From the NCBI GenBank assembly GCA_965370805.1, contig CBDUVZ010000033.1, positions 1-25,819 of the forward strand: DNA of 25,819 bases, written 5' to 3'. The notes under the pieces are model-generated. The model saw only the letters and a program-made list of their open reading frames with translations. It ran no database searches and was not told the origin of the DNA. The stretch is from CBDUVZ01 sp965370805. GTDB lineage: Bacteria > Hydrothermota > Tepidihabitantia > Tepidihabitantales > Tepidihabitantaceae. The translations under genes and the position numbers were made by a program. The number at the start of each line of letters is the position of its first letter. Position 1 is the first letter of the stretch. Positions 6,331 through 14,370 of this stretch are shown piece after piece.

Positions 6331-6948
6331 CTAGTATCCCCACTCTTCGTGGAGGTAGACCTTGCGCCGGCATTCGGGACAGAGTATCCGCATCGTGCCT
6401 GACCGGTAGGGCAGTTCGCCACCCTTGCCCGGCTCGGCCGGCGACGCCAGTTCCCGGTCTTCGTACAGCGCGAGGAACAGCGTCGGATTGGCATTGACCA
6501 GGTCGCCCGCTTTGTGGGCGATATGCAGTAGTTGGGCTTTGGTGGCGAACGGCTCGCCGCAGTCCTCGCAAAAGGACAGCTCTTTCTCGACTTCGGTCTG
6601 CCACTCCTCGGTCCGTTCGACGCTCGACAGGTCGAATTCGGTAGTGTGGTAGATCGCTTCGGTCGGGCAGTAGCGCACGCACTGGCCGCAGTATATACAC
6701 CGCTCCGCGTGGTGGATATTCCGCATCACGCCGCGTTCGCGGTCCGCGACTATCTCGCGCGCGTTGGACGGGCAGACATTGGAACAGGCACCGCAGCAGA
6801 TGCACTTGTCTTCGTGGAACTTAAGTATGCCGCGGAAGTTCTCATGGACCGAGTCAACCTTGGCCGGGAACTTGGTCGTGAACGGGCCACCGAACACCGC
6901 CCGCAGTGCCTCGGCCAGTTCGCGCAGCTTGGGAAGTGGAATCCTCAT
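6331..6948 (-). CDS. hydrogenase 2x[4Fe-4S] ferredoxin subunit with C-terminal zinc ribbon (MbhN/HycF-like)
   Basis: A 205-residue NuoI-type electron carrier that would pass electrons toward the NuoB-like subunit on the cytoplasmic face. Cluster motifs are Cys49-x2-Cys52-x2-Cys55-x3-Cys59 and Cys84-x2-Cys87-x2-Cys90-x3-Cys94. After about residue 120 comes a tail with Cys127-x2-Cys130 and, 60 residues later, Cys190-x2-Cys193 (CEDCGEPF and CPECRR), a zinc-ribbon-like extension of the kind found in HycF/HyfH of formate hydrogenlyase and absent from complex I NuoI. Its ATG overlaps the mrpG stop as ATGA. It is the last gene of the operon, split from the other hydrogenase core genes by the whole Mrp set. 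Confidence 0.9.
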   Translation of the reverse strand: MRIPLPKLRELAEALRAVFGGPFTTKFPAKVDSVHENFRGILKFHEDKCICCGACSNVCPSNAREIVADRERGVMRNIHHAERCIYCGQCVRYCPTEAIYHTTEFDLSSVERTEEWQTEVEKELSFCEDCGEPFATKAQLLHIAHKAGDLVNANPTLFLALYEDRELASPAEPGKGGELPYRSGTMRILCPECRRKVYLHEEWGY

Positions 6949-7298
6949 TCCTGCTCCTCGATGATACTCTCACCGCCCCGGTCTTCGGTGAATTCGTCCT
7001 TGATCGTCTTGTTCCAGAGTTTGACTCCGTAGATGAGCGAGCCGCGGGAAAGCGCGTGCGACGCGACCGGCAGGTTGATGAGTACGAAGAGAATCGCGAC
7101 CAGCGCTTTGATTCCGAGGGCAGTGAACCCGGTCTGCAGGAATATCCCGAAGAAGATCCCGCAGGTGCCGAGAGTCACGCTCTTGGTAGCCGCCTGCATC
7201 CGGTTGTACAGGTCCGGGAACCTGACCAGACCCAGGCATCCGAGCAGGTTGAAGAGGACGCCGCCGATGATGAATACCCAGCTCAGCGAGCTAATCAT
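6945..7298 (-). CDS. mrpG: Na+/H+ antiporter subunit MrpG/MnhG (MbhC-like)
   Basis: A 117-residue small membrane protein with three likely membrane helices; the signature GCLGLVRFPDLYNRMQAATKSVTLG at about residues 19-43 is diagnostic for MrpG. It is part of the membrane arm that exchanges Na+ and H+ in Mrp antiporters and in Mrp-linked hydrogenases. The start overlaps the mrpF stop by 8 bases and the stop overlaps the ferredoxin start by 4. The C-terminal 20 residues are acidic and cytoplasmic. Confidence 0.92.
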   Translation of the reverse strand: MISSLSWVFIIGGVLFNLLGCLGLVRFPDLYNRMQAATKSVTLGTCGIFFGIFLQTGFTALGIKALVAILFVLINLPVASHALSRGSLIYGVKLWNKTIKDEFTEDRGGESIIEEQE

Positions 7299-7545
7299 CG
7301 AGGCTCCTTCCCTGCAGGTACTTGGACAAGGCCAGGGTCGATACGAACGATATCACCGCGAGCGCAATCGAGATGTCCAGCAGATAGGCCAGTTTGTGTT
7401 GCAGTGCCATCAGCGCGGTGATGGCCGAGAATATCACCGCCACGATATCGAGCGCAATCACGCGGTCCGAAATACTCGGTCCGCGCAGCGCCCGGTACAG
7501 GCAGAAGAAAGCCCCGAGCACAAGAATCACCAGTAGAATCGTCAT
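7291..7545 (-). CDS. mrpF: Na+/H+ antiporter subunit MrpF/MnhF (MbhB-like)
   Basis: An 84-residue protein with three hydrophobic segments and the MrpF signature RGPSISDRVIALD (about residues 21-33), where the Asp residues are conserved in the family. It belongs to the Mrp membrane arm. Unlike the other operon genes it is separated from its upstream neighbour, mrpE, by 126 bases of dispersed repeat sequence; an SD-like GAG lies just before the ATG. The overlap with mrpG supports coupled translation downstream. Confidence 0.92.
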   Translation of the reverse strand: MTILLVILVLGAFFCLYRALRGPSISDRVIALDIVAVIFSAITALMALQHKLAYLLDISIALAVISFVSTLALSKYLQGRSLDD

Positions 7546-7671
7546 CTCACTCCCAATGTCGAATACCGAATGCCGAATGCCGAGTTCGGACTTCCACCCT
7601 CATCTGTGTTCATCTGTGTCTATCCGTGGTTCATTCTTCCTTGGCGGTCTTGGCGGTTGAATTCCTGTTCA
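7546..7671. repeat. repeat mosaic inserted inside the operon between mrpE and mrpF
   Basis: This gap holds CCGAATGCCGAATGCCGAG (about 7565-7583), CATCTGTGTTCATCTGTGTC with TATCCGTGG (7599-7630) and CTTGGCGGTCTTGGCGGTTG (7640-7660), three repeat families in the order also seen in other gaps. All other junctions of the operon are 28 bases or shorter, or overlap, so this is an insertion. Confidence 0.85.
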
Positions 7672-8166
7672 TCAGTCGAATATCCGTGCCAGGATCTTCT
7701 CGAACGGCCCTTTGATAATCCGCGCCGCCTCCTCGGGGTCGTCGGATTTCACGTCAATCCAGTGAATGTAGAGGATGTCGTCCTTGATTTCCACGGTCAT
7801 GGTACCCGGCGTCAGGGTAATCGAATTGGCGAGGAACGTACGGGCTATCTCGCTCTTCAGGCTTGTTTTCATCCTGACAATCCCGGGGTTCAGATTGAGA
7901 CCGGGCGAGAGCACCCGCAGCGCGACGTCGATATTGGCCTTGAAGCATTCGTACGCGAATACCGGTATGAAGACCAGCAGCCAGAACCACCGCCTGGGAT
8001 TGAACAGCTTGCCGGGGTTCAGCGGCAGGAACTGACCGAATATCAGCGCGGCAATGAGCGATGCAATCGCACCCGCAATCACCGACTGGTACTCAAGGGT
8101 CCACGTCAGCAGCAACCAGATACCCATTCCCGCAACCCAGTATGCGATTCTCCGTGTCGTCTTCAC
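7672..8166 (-). CDS. mrpE: Na+/H+ antiporter subunit MrpE/MnhE (MbhA-like)
   Basis: A 164-residue MrpE-family membrane protein: two N-terminal hydrophobic helices (YWVAGMGIWLLLTWTLEY and the following VIAGAIASLIAALIFG), then a cytoplasmic domain with the family pattern LANSITLTPGTMTVEI and YIHWIDVKSDDPEEA. I place the start at a GTG (8166) rather than the ATG at 8196: a GGAGG ribosome site lies 8 bases before this GTG, and this removes a 26-base overlap with the mrpD-like stop (8171). It is part of the Mrp ion-translocating arm. Confidence 0.92.
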   Translation of the reverse strand: MKTTRRIAYWVAGMGIWLLLTWTLEYQSVIAGAIASLIAALIFGQFLPLNPGKLFNPRRWFWLLVFIPVFAYECFKANIDVALRVLSPGLNLNPGIVRMKTSLKSEIARTFLANSITLTPGTMTVEIKDDILYIHWIDVKSDDPEEAARIIKGPFEKILARIFD

Positions 8167-8170
8167 GTCG

Positions 8171-9673
8171 CTATCCTCCGAGCACCATCCGGGCATATGC
8201 CAGCCCGCCGAACAGCACCTCGGCTGCAGGTCGAATGACCCAGTCCAGCACCGGTCTGAACCCGATGCCGAACAGAAGTGCCAGCACCACCAGTATTACC
8301 ATCGCGAGGAGAATCATCGGCGGCGACTCTCTTGCCGGCGTCGGCTCGACACCCTTGCGCGAGAGAAGCACGCTGTTGATCACTTTCACCAGGTAGCCGA
8401 GGGTCACGGTCGAGAACAAGGCCGCCAGGACCGCCACCCAGTACATCTTCGCCGCAACCGCGCCGATGATGATGAACAGCTTCGAGAAGAACCCGGCGAA
8501 CGGCGGCACCCCGGCCAGCGACATCGAACCCAGGATGTAGGACCAGGCGGTCACCGGCATGGTTTTCTCAAGCCCGTTGATATTGCCGATTTCCCGGGAA
8601 CCGGTCTGGCGCTCGATTGACCGCGAAGCCAGAAACAACAGTCCCTTGGTGACCGCGTGCGAGAGTATGTGAAACAACGCACCGATAATCGCCCAGTGGT
8701 TCCCGATGCCGAACCCGAGCAGGATGTACCCGACCTGGCTGACCGTCGAATAGGCCAGCAGCCGCTTGTAGTTCTTCTGGGTGATGGCGAGCAACCCGCC
8801 GGCCACGATTGAAACCAGCCCGAACCCGACCAGCATGTCGAAGAACGCCGGCTCGGTCGCCCGGGTCAGACCGAATACGTTGAACACCACCCGAACCATC
8901 GCATACACGCCGAGCACCTTGATGAACACACCGGACAGCATCGCGGATACCGGCGCCGGCGCGGAGAGATGGGCATCCGGCAGCCAGGAATGGAACGGGA
9001 CCATCGCCATCTTGATGGCGAACCCGATGAGCATCGTTCCCAGAACGAACCAGAAGAAGGGCGTGTGGTTCATTCCGGCGAGGACCTGGGACATATCAGC
9101 CATGTTCAGGGTCGAAGTCTTCGCGTAGAGCATCGCAATCGAGAAGAGTATCGTCAGCCCGCCAATCTCGCCCATCACCATGTACTTGAACCCGGCTTCC
9201 AGTTCTTCAGCCGAGGTGCCGAACGCCACCAGCGCGTAGGAAGCTACTGCCGCTATCTCGATGAACACGAACATGTTGAACATGTCGCCCGAAATAGCCA
9301 CGCCGTTCATCCCGGCCAGGAGCAGCATGAACAGAGTGTAGTAGCGCCAGCGGCCGGTGAACTTGTCCAGATACCGGGTTGAGAAGAGCAGGGCCGGGAA
9401 ACCGACCAGGTTGATGATCAGGACTATCAGCGCGGTCAGCGAGTCGTAGACAAGCGTAATCCCCACCGGCGGCAGCCAGCCGCCCATCTTGTACACGACG
9501 GCGGGCGAACCGGTCGCCAGGCACACCAGCCCATACACGGACAGGCCGACCAGGACCGCGCCGACGACGTTGCCGACGATGTCGGCCAGCCCCTTCCACA
9601 GCCTGGAAAGCAACGGAACCAGGAAGGCTCCGGCAAGGGGCAACACTACGAAAAACGGAAGCAGTCTTTCCAT
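8171..9673 (-). CDS. mrpD: antiporter-like subunit MrpD (NuoN/NuoM family)
   Basis: A 500-residue polytopic membrane protein (about 14 helices) of the proton-conducting transporter family. The conserved channel lysine and its setting, AIKMAMVPFHSWLPDAHLSAPAPVSAMLSG and the following FIKVLGVYAMVR, are present, as is RLLAYSTVSQVGYILLG. It follows mrpC directly (7-base gap), as in standalone Mrp operons, so I name it MrpD; it is one of three large antiporter-type subunits here. In Mrp-linked hydrogenases this type of subunit carries the ion path driven by ferredoxin-to-proton electron flow. Confidence 0.92.
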   Translation of the reverse strand: MERLLPFFVVLPLAGAFLVPLLSRLWKGLADIVGNVVGAVLVGLSVYGLVCLATGSPAVVYKMGGWLPPVGITLVYDSLTALIVLIINLVGFPALLFSTRYLDKFTGRWRYYTLFMLLLAGMNGVAISGDMFNMFVFIEIAAVASYALVAFGTSAEELEAGFKYMVMGEIGGLTILFSIAMLYAKTSTLNMADMSQVLAGMNHTPFFWFVLGTMLIGFAIKMAMVPFHSWLPDAHLSAPAPVSAMLSGVFIKVLGVYAMVRVVFNVFGLTRATEPAFFDMLVGFGLVSIVAGGLLAITQKNYKRLLAYSTVSQVGYILLGFGIGNHWAIIGALFHILSHAVTKGLLFLASRSIERQTGSREIGNINGLEKTMPVTAWSYILGSMSLAGVPPFAGFFSKLFIIIGAVAAKMYWVAVLAALFSTVTLGYLVKVINSVLLSRKGVEPTPARESPPMILLAMVILVVLALLFGIGFRPVLDWVIRPAAEVLFGGLAYARMVLGG

Positions 9674-9680
9674 TGCTCGG

Positions 9681-10019
9681 CTAGCCTTTCAACCGCCGGA
9701 TTTCGGTGATGTCAAAAGTCTTGTATCTCTCGTATATCCGCATCGCAAAAGCCAGCATCAACGCGGTAGTTGCCAGGCCGATGACAATCGAAGTGAGTAC
9801 CAGCGCCTGGGGCAGCGGGTCGACGAAGTTCCTCGCCATGTCGGGGTCGGTGATAATCGGTGCCAGCGCCTCGCGTTTGAATCCTGCGAGCGCAAAGAAC
9901 AGGTTCACCGCATACTCCATGAAGCAGAACCCGATAATCATCTTGATCAGGTTGCGCTTCATCACAATCGCGTACAACCCGAACAGGAACAGCAGCACGC
10001 AAACCAGGAACGGAATCAC
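9681..10019 (-). CDS. mrpC: Na+/H+ antiporter subunit MrpC (NuoK/MbhG-like)
   Basis: A 112-residue, three-helix protein of the NuoK/MrpC family. Features are the FCFMEYAVNLFFALAG helix with its conserved Glu and the family signature DPLPQALVLTSIVIGLATTALMLAFAMRIY. Length is usual for MrpC. Its ATG overlaps the mrpB stop by 4 bases, supporting translational coupling. Confidence 0.93.
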   Translation of the reverse strand: MIPFLVCVLLFLFGLYAIVMKRNLIKMIIGFCFMEYAVNLFFALAGFKREALAPIITDPDMARNFVDPLPQALVLTSIVIGLATTALMLAFAMRIYERYKTFDITEIRRLKG

Positions 10020-10459
10020 GCCCCCTCCTTCATGACGTACTGTGAAGCGCCCAGCGCCAGAAAGACCGCCCAGAGTCCGGCCCCGACCTTGAACCCAATT
10101 GCGATATTGGCCAGCGGGATGATGCCGCCGCTAACGAGATGCAGCGGCCTGCCGACTCCGGCCCACACGTTGGTGAAGAACACATGGCCCGCGAAGTACC
10201 CGACCAGCCCGATTGCCAGGAACGCGAGTCCGCCCAGGCTCTCGAAGAACGACGAGAACCGGTACGAACTCCGCTCCGAGTCCTCAACCGACCCGAACGC
10301 CAGCGACATCAGGATGAACGAAGCCGCGACGATAACACCGCCCGCGAATCCGCCGCCCGGGGTGAGATGCCCGTGCAGGGTTATGTAGCAGCCGTAGAGG
10401 AAGAGCATCCCGCCGACGAGTCCGGCAACCGTCTGGACGATAGAAGTCATGCCGCGCAT
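10016..10459 (-). CDS. mrpB: Na+/H+ antiporter subunit MrpB/MnhB (MbhF-like)
   Basis: A 147-residue membrane protein with four likely helices and the MnhB hallmark HGHLTPGGGFAGG (about residues 29-41). It begins one base after the stop of the MbhD/E-like gene; Met4 is an alternative start. It is a structural part of the Mrp membrane arm, next to MrpC and the MbhD/E protein as in Mbh of Pyrococcus. Confidence 0.93.
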   Translation of the reverse strand: MRGMTSIVQTVAGLVGGMLFLYGCYITLHGHLTPGGGFAGGVIVAASFILMSLAFGSVEDSERSSYRFSSFFESLGGLAFLAIGLVGYFAGHVFFTNVWAGVGRPLHLVSGGIIPLANIAIGFKVGAGLWAVFLALGASQYVMKEGA

Positions 10460-10460
10460 G

Positions 10461-11015
10461 TCAGTTCTCCTCCGGCTTTTTGTCCGCCTTGCGGCCGAGT
10501 CGCCGTACTACCGTGAGTACCCCGACCACCGCGGTGAAGAGCACTACCGCTTCCCCGAGCGTATCGTAGGCCCGGAAATCGAGAATCACCGCGGCCACCA
10601 GGTTCGCTGCGCCGGTCTGCTGCAGCCCGATGGCAATGTAGTCGCGCGCAACCCGCATCACCGGATCGCCGAAAGCCGGCAATTCACCGAACACCCGCCA
10701 GGCCAACACCATGAACAACAGCGAGAAGCCACCGTACACCACCGCCGGGAAAACCATCTCCCGCTTCAGCTTCTCACCGATAGTCGTATCGGTGTGCGTG
10801 GTACGCAGAATCACTGCAGCGAAGAACACTATGGTCAGAATCTCTACGACGATCTGTACGATAGCCAGGTCCGGTGCCTGCACGAGTATGAACGCTATCG
10901 CCACACTGAATCCGACCATCCCCATCGCCACCGCCGCAGCCAGCAGGTCCTTGATCTCGATCGCCACCACCGCCGCAGCCAACATGGCAATCAGAACAAC
11001 GTAGAGTTCAGCCAT
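10461..11015 (-). CDS. MbhD-MbhE fusion protein (C-terminal half of a split MrpA)
   Basis: A 184-residue membrane protein combining an MbhD-type domain (DUF4040, about residues 1-75, with QAPDLAIVQIVVEILTIVFFA) and an MbhE-type domain (about 85-175, ending DFRAYDTLGEAVVLFTAVVGVL). In bacterial MrpA these two follow the NuoL-like part in a single chain; in archaeal Mbh they are separate genes. Here they are fused to one another but split from the 634-residue NuoL-like protein encoded just upstream (3-base gap). The C-terminal tail (RRLGRKADKKPEEN) is charged and cytoplasmic. Confidence 0.9.
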   Translation of the reverse strand: MAELYVVLIAMLAAAVVAIEIKDLLAAAVAMGMVGFSVAIAFILVQAPDLAIVQIVVEILTIVFFAAVILRTTHTDTTIGEKLKREMVFPAVVYGGFSLLFMVLAWRVFGELPAFGDPVMRVARDYIAIGLQQTGAANLVAAVILDFRAYDTLGEAVVLFTAVVGVLTVVRRLGRKADKKPEEN

Positions 11016-11018
11016 CAG

Positions 11019-12923
11019 TTACCTCAACACCAGCACCAGATAGAATACAATCGCCCCGAGGAAAATCCACACGACATAAAGCGGCAGGCTGCCGGTCTGG
11101 AGTTGGGAGAGCCCCTTTCCGGTCGCCTGAACCAGCTTGGTAAGGTAATCACAGAGAAACTCGAGTGCCCGGTCGATACCCTGCCGGAATATGACACCCA
11201 ACCCGTTCAAGAGGCCCCGGACCCAGTTGTAGAGGTCAAGAGCCCCCGCTTCTCCGAATCGCAGCAGGTCGCCGATCATCGGCAGTTCCTTGACCGGGGA
11301 GTAGAACGCCGTACCCGGAACCCGGCTTTCTTCCTCGTCCGCAATCCTCTCGCCGCCGACAAAAGTCCGGCCCACGACCGGCTTGCGAACGGTACCGAAC
11401 AGGTAGACCAACGCACCGATACCCAGGGCTACCAGCATCAGCAGCGTTGCCAGCACCGGCTGCCAGATCCCGAACGGCTCCACCAGGAACGGCAGGCTCG
11501 GGTAAATCAGCAGGCGCAGCGGCACCTGGTATGCTAGCACACCAAAGACCACACAGAGCAGAGCAAGAACGACCGGCGGCAGCCACATCGTGAAACTGCC
11601 CTCCCTGACCTTGGCGAGCGCAGCCGGACGCTGCCCCAGGAAAACCGCGTGGAGCAACTTCAGGAACGAGGCAATGGTCAAGACGCTGCCGAGCATGGCC
11701 GCAACAAGGAATACCGGAAACAGCCGGTTGCCCTCACGGCCCACGTCAATGATGCCCTGGTAGACCATCCACTTGGAGAAGAACCCACTGAGCGGAGGCA
11801 CACCCGCAATTGCCAGTGCGCACACCAGGAACGAAAAGAAAGTAATCGGCATCTGCCGTCCCAACCCGCCCAGCTTGTCGATTTCGTCGGTCTTGGTCCA
11901 GTATTCGACCGAACCGGCGGAGAGGAAAAGGCCGGTTTTGTAGATGGAATTATTGAGCATGTGGAAGAGCCCACCGGCAATGCCGATCGGGGTGCCGGTA
12001 CCGATGCCGAGTACCATGTAGCCGACCTGGGACACCGCGTGGAACGACAGAAGCCGCATCATTCGCTTCTGTACCAGCGCCATCATCACCGCACCCAGAA
12101 TCGTAATCGCCCCGACCGCCATGAACGTATTCCGCAGCGCCATGTTACTCGCGATGTTGAACACGTACACCGAAAGCCGGGTCAGGAGGTATATCCCCAG
12201 CAGCTTATCGAGCGCTGCCGGTATGAACGCCATCACCGTGGCCGGTGAAGTCTCCGACGCCTGCGGTATCCAGGTGTGCAGCGGCATCGAGCCGGCTTTG
12301 GCCAGCGCACCCACCGATACCAATACGAACGCCAGGATCATCATCGGGTCGGACAGGGCCATCGGCACTCGCGGCATCAGGTCAATCCAGCCGTTATGCG
12401 CAACCAGTAGCACAATGCCCAGCAGCATCGCGAAATCGCTCAGCCCGACAACAACCAGGGCTTTGCGTGCCGCCTTGTAGGCTCCGGCCCGGCCCACCAG
12501 CAGCAACCCGTACAGTATCACCAGCAGGAAACCCCAGAAGAAAAGAAGGGTATAGAGATTCGCCGACAGCAGTACCCCATTGGCCCCGGCCAGCGCCAGG
12601 AGCAAATACAGGTAGTAGCCACGCACGCCTTTCCAGTTCTTCATGTACCGGAACGAAAACAGGATAATGAGCACCCCGAACATCGCTACGAACAACAACA
12701 CGAATCCGGACAGGGTATCCAGCTTGAACGCCACCGGCAGGTCCCCTACCTTGAGGAAATCGCACCCGATCACTGTGCTTCGGGACTGCCAGAACAATCT
12801 GACCGCAAAGTACAGGCTCAGCACGGCTCCGATAAAGCTGAACTCGTTCCGCAGCCGCCGGACGAAATAGCCCATGAGGCCGGCAATGACCGGAATCAGA
12901 ACGATCAGTCCAAATGAATGCAC
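11019..12923 (-). CDS. NuoL/MrpA-like antiporter subunit, 634 residues
   Basis: A large polytopic membrane protein of the proton-conducting transporter family, about 14-16 helices. The core carries GALAKAGSMPLHTWIPQASETSPATVMAFIPAALDKLLGIYLLTR, with the conserved channel Lys, and RLLSFHAVSQVGYMVLGIGTG. The PAALDKLLGIYLLTR version is typical of hydrogenase-associated NuoL-like subunits. After about residue 520 there is a cytoplasmic segment (RTFVGGERIADEEESRVPGTAFYSPVKELP), then amphipathic and terminal helices resembling the lateral helix region of NuoL/HyfB. With the following MbhD/E gene it makes up a split MrpA. Confidence 0.9.
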   Translation of the reverse strand: MHSFGLIVLIPVIAGLMGYFVRRLRNEFSFIGAVLSLYFAVRLFWQSRSTVIGCDFLKVGDLPVAFKLDTLSGFVLLFVAMFGVLIILFSFRYMKNWKGVRGYYLYLLLALAGANGVLLSANLYTLLFFWGFLLVILYGLLLVGRAGAYKAARKALVVVGLSDFAMLLGIVLLVAHNGWIDLMPRVPMALSDPMMILAFVLVSVGALAKAGSMPLHTWIPQASETSPATVMAFIPAALDKLLGIYLLTRLSVYVFNIASNMALRNTFMAVGAITILGAVMMALVQKRMMRLLSFHAVSQVGYMVLGIGTGTPIGIAGGLFHMLNNSIYKTGLFLSAGSVEYWTKTDEIDKLGGLGRQMPITFFSFLVCALAIAGVPPLSGFFSKWMVYQGIIDVGREGNRLFPVFLVAAMLGSVLTIASFLKLLHAVFLGQRPAALAKVREGSFTMWLPPVVLALLCVVFGVLAYQVPLRLLIYPSLPFLVEPFGIWQPVLATLLMLVALGIGALVYLFGTVRKPVVGRTFVGGERIADEEESRVPGTAFYSPVKELPMIGDLLRFGEAGALDLYNWVRGLLNGLGVIFRQGIDRALEFLCDYLTKLVQATGKGLSQLQTGSLPLYVVWIFLGAIVFYLVLVLR

Positions 12924-12951
12924 TACGCCACTCCCATGCGCAAAACCGGGC

Positions 12952-14370
12952 TCACAGTACCACCCCGATTGTCTCGCCGTTCAGGAAACCGCTCATCCAC
13001 GGAAACAGCAGGCCGAGCGCAACTGAAGCAGCCGCCAGCACCACCACGGTCGCGGTCATGACTCCTAGGTCTCGACCGGCGATGCCTTCTCGCGGCTCGC
13101 CGACGAATATACGGTACATTCGGAGCATGTAGAGAACAGTCAGTACTGCGGCGATGACCCCGCCGACCGCAATCATCAGGTTACCTCGGACCGCAGCCAG
13201 GATAACGTAGAACTTGCCGAAGAATCCAAGAAGCGGAGGCAACCCGATAATCGACAGCATCAGCACCGCCACCGAGACTGCGGTAACCGGCATCGACCGG
13301 GCCAACCCACCCAGCTCGTCGATCCTCCGTTTGTGAGTGACGCGCTCGACGATTCCCATCGACAGGAACAACCCTGCCTTGGCCAGGCAGTGAGCAACGA
13401 GATAGATAACCCCGGCCGCGGCCCCAAGGCTGGCTGCGAAAGCAAACCCGATGAATACGTACCCCAACTGGCTCACCGTTGAATACGCCAGCAGCCTCTT
13501 GTAATCGCTTTCCCGAAGGGCACATCCTCCCGCGACCAGAGCCCCGGCCACGCCCAGACCGCCAATCAGCAACGGCCACCAGCCGGGCAAACCGACCTGA
13601 CTCAGGATGAAAATCCGCAGATAGGCAATCAACCCGATCTTGGCGATGATGCCGGACAGCAGCGCGCTCATCGGTGAAGGCGCCACAGTATGGGCATCCG
13701 GAAGCCAGATGTAGAATGGCAGGCTGGCCGACTTGGTAATCATACCCGCCAGTATCAGCAACGACGCCCAGAGACTGATGTCGGTTCCGGCCAGGCTGCT
13801 CACGTTCAGAGTCTGGTGTTCCACGAATATGCCTGCGAACCCCACCAGCATCAGGACCGACCCGGTGAACGTCATGAACAGCGTCTTGGTGGCTGCGCGG
13901 ATTTCCCGGTCATTCCGGTAGAATGCAACCAGACGCCACGTCGCTATCCCGGCTACTTCCCAGAACACGTAAATCGTCAGGAGGTTTTGTGACAGGCAGA
14001 ATCCAACCATACTGCCAAGCATCACCAGCAGGAATCCGTAGTAGTCGTCCTGGAATGGATAGCCCTTCAGGTAACCCAGGGAAAAAACCGTCACCAGGAG
14101 CCATACAAAACTGAACAGGACAGTCAGCAGCAGTCCGAGTCCATCTACTACCAGCAGGGGTACCGGCACATCACCGAGAACAGTCATGAACCAGACCCCG
14201 TGGGAACCTGTGCCCGCTGTCACCCACAGCACGATTGCCAGCCCCAGGGTAGCCGCACTCCCGAAAACAGCGATGAGATTCCGTACCCAGGGGCTCAGCC
14301 GGCGGAGAATCAGCAGCAGCACGCCCAGCACAACAGGAACAAGAATCGCCGCCGCAACCAGACCGTTCAT
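12952..14370 (-). CDS. NuoL/NuoM-like antiporter subunit, 472 residues (MbhH-like)
   Basis: A second large antiporter-type subunit encoded directly after the hydrogenase large subunit (ATGA overlap). About 14 helices; conserved motifs are FWEVAGIATWRLVAFYR with the key helix Glu, MITKSASLPFYIWLPDAHTVAPSPMSALLSG with the channel Lys, and RLLAYSTVSQLGYVFIGFAF. Its position next to the NuoD-like gene suggests that it contacts the hydrogenase arm, like MbhH. Together with the 634- and 500-residue proteins, the complex would have three potential ion channels, all with conserved lysines. Confidence 0.9.
   Translation of the reverse strand: MNGLVAAAILVPVVLGVLLLILRRLSPWVRNLIAVFGSAATLGLAIVLWVTAGTGSHGVWFMTVLGDVPVPLLVVDGLGLLLTVLFSFVWLLVTVFSLGYLKGYPFQDDYYGFLLVMLGSMVGFCLSQNLLTIYVFWEVAGIATWRLVAFYRNDREIRAATKTLFMTFTGSVLMLVGFAGIFVEHQTLNVSSLAGTDISLWASLLILAGMITKSASLPFYIWLPDAHTVAPSPMSALLSGIIAKIGLIAYLRIFILSQVGLPGWWPLLIGGLGVAGALVAGGCALRESDYKRLLAYSTVSQLGYVFIGFAFAASLGAAAGVIYLVAHCLAKAGLFLSMGIVERVTHKRRIDELGGLARSMPVTAVSVAVLMLSIIGLPPLLGFFGKFYVILAAVRGNLMIAVGGVIAAVLTVLYMLRMYRIFVGEPREGIAGRDLGVMTATVVVLAAASVALGLLFPWMSGFLNGETIGVVL

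Noticed and set aside
10449..11537. 362-residue + strand open frame
   Set aside because: Antisense shadow of the MbhD/E-like and NuoL-like genes; His/Gln/Arg-rich, typical of reversed membrane-protein codons.
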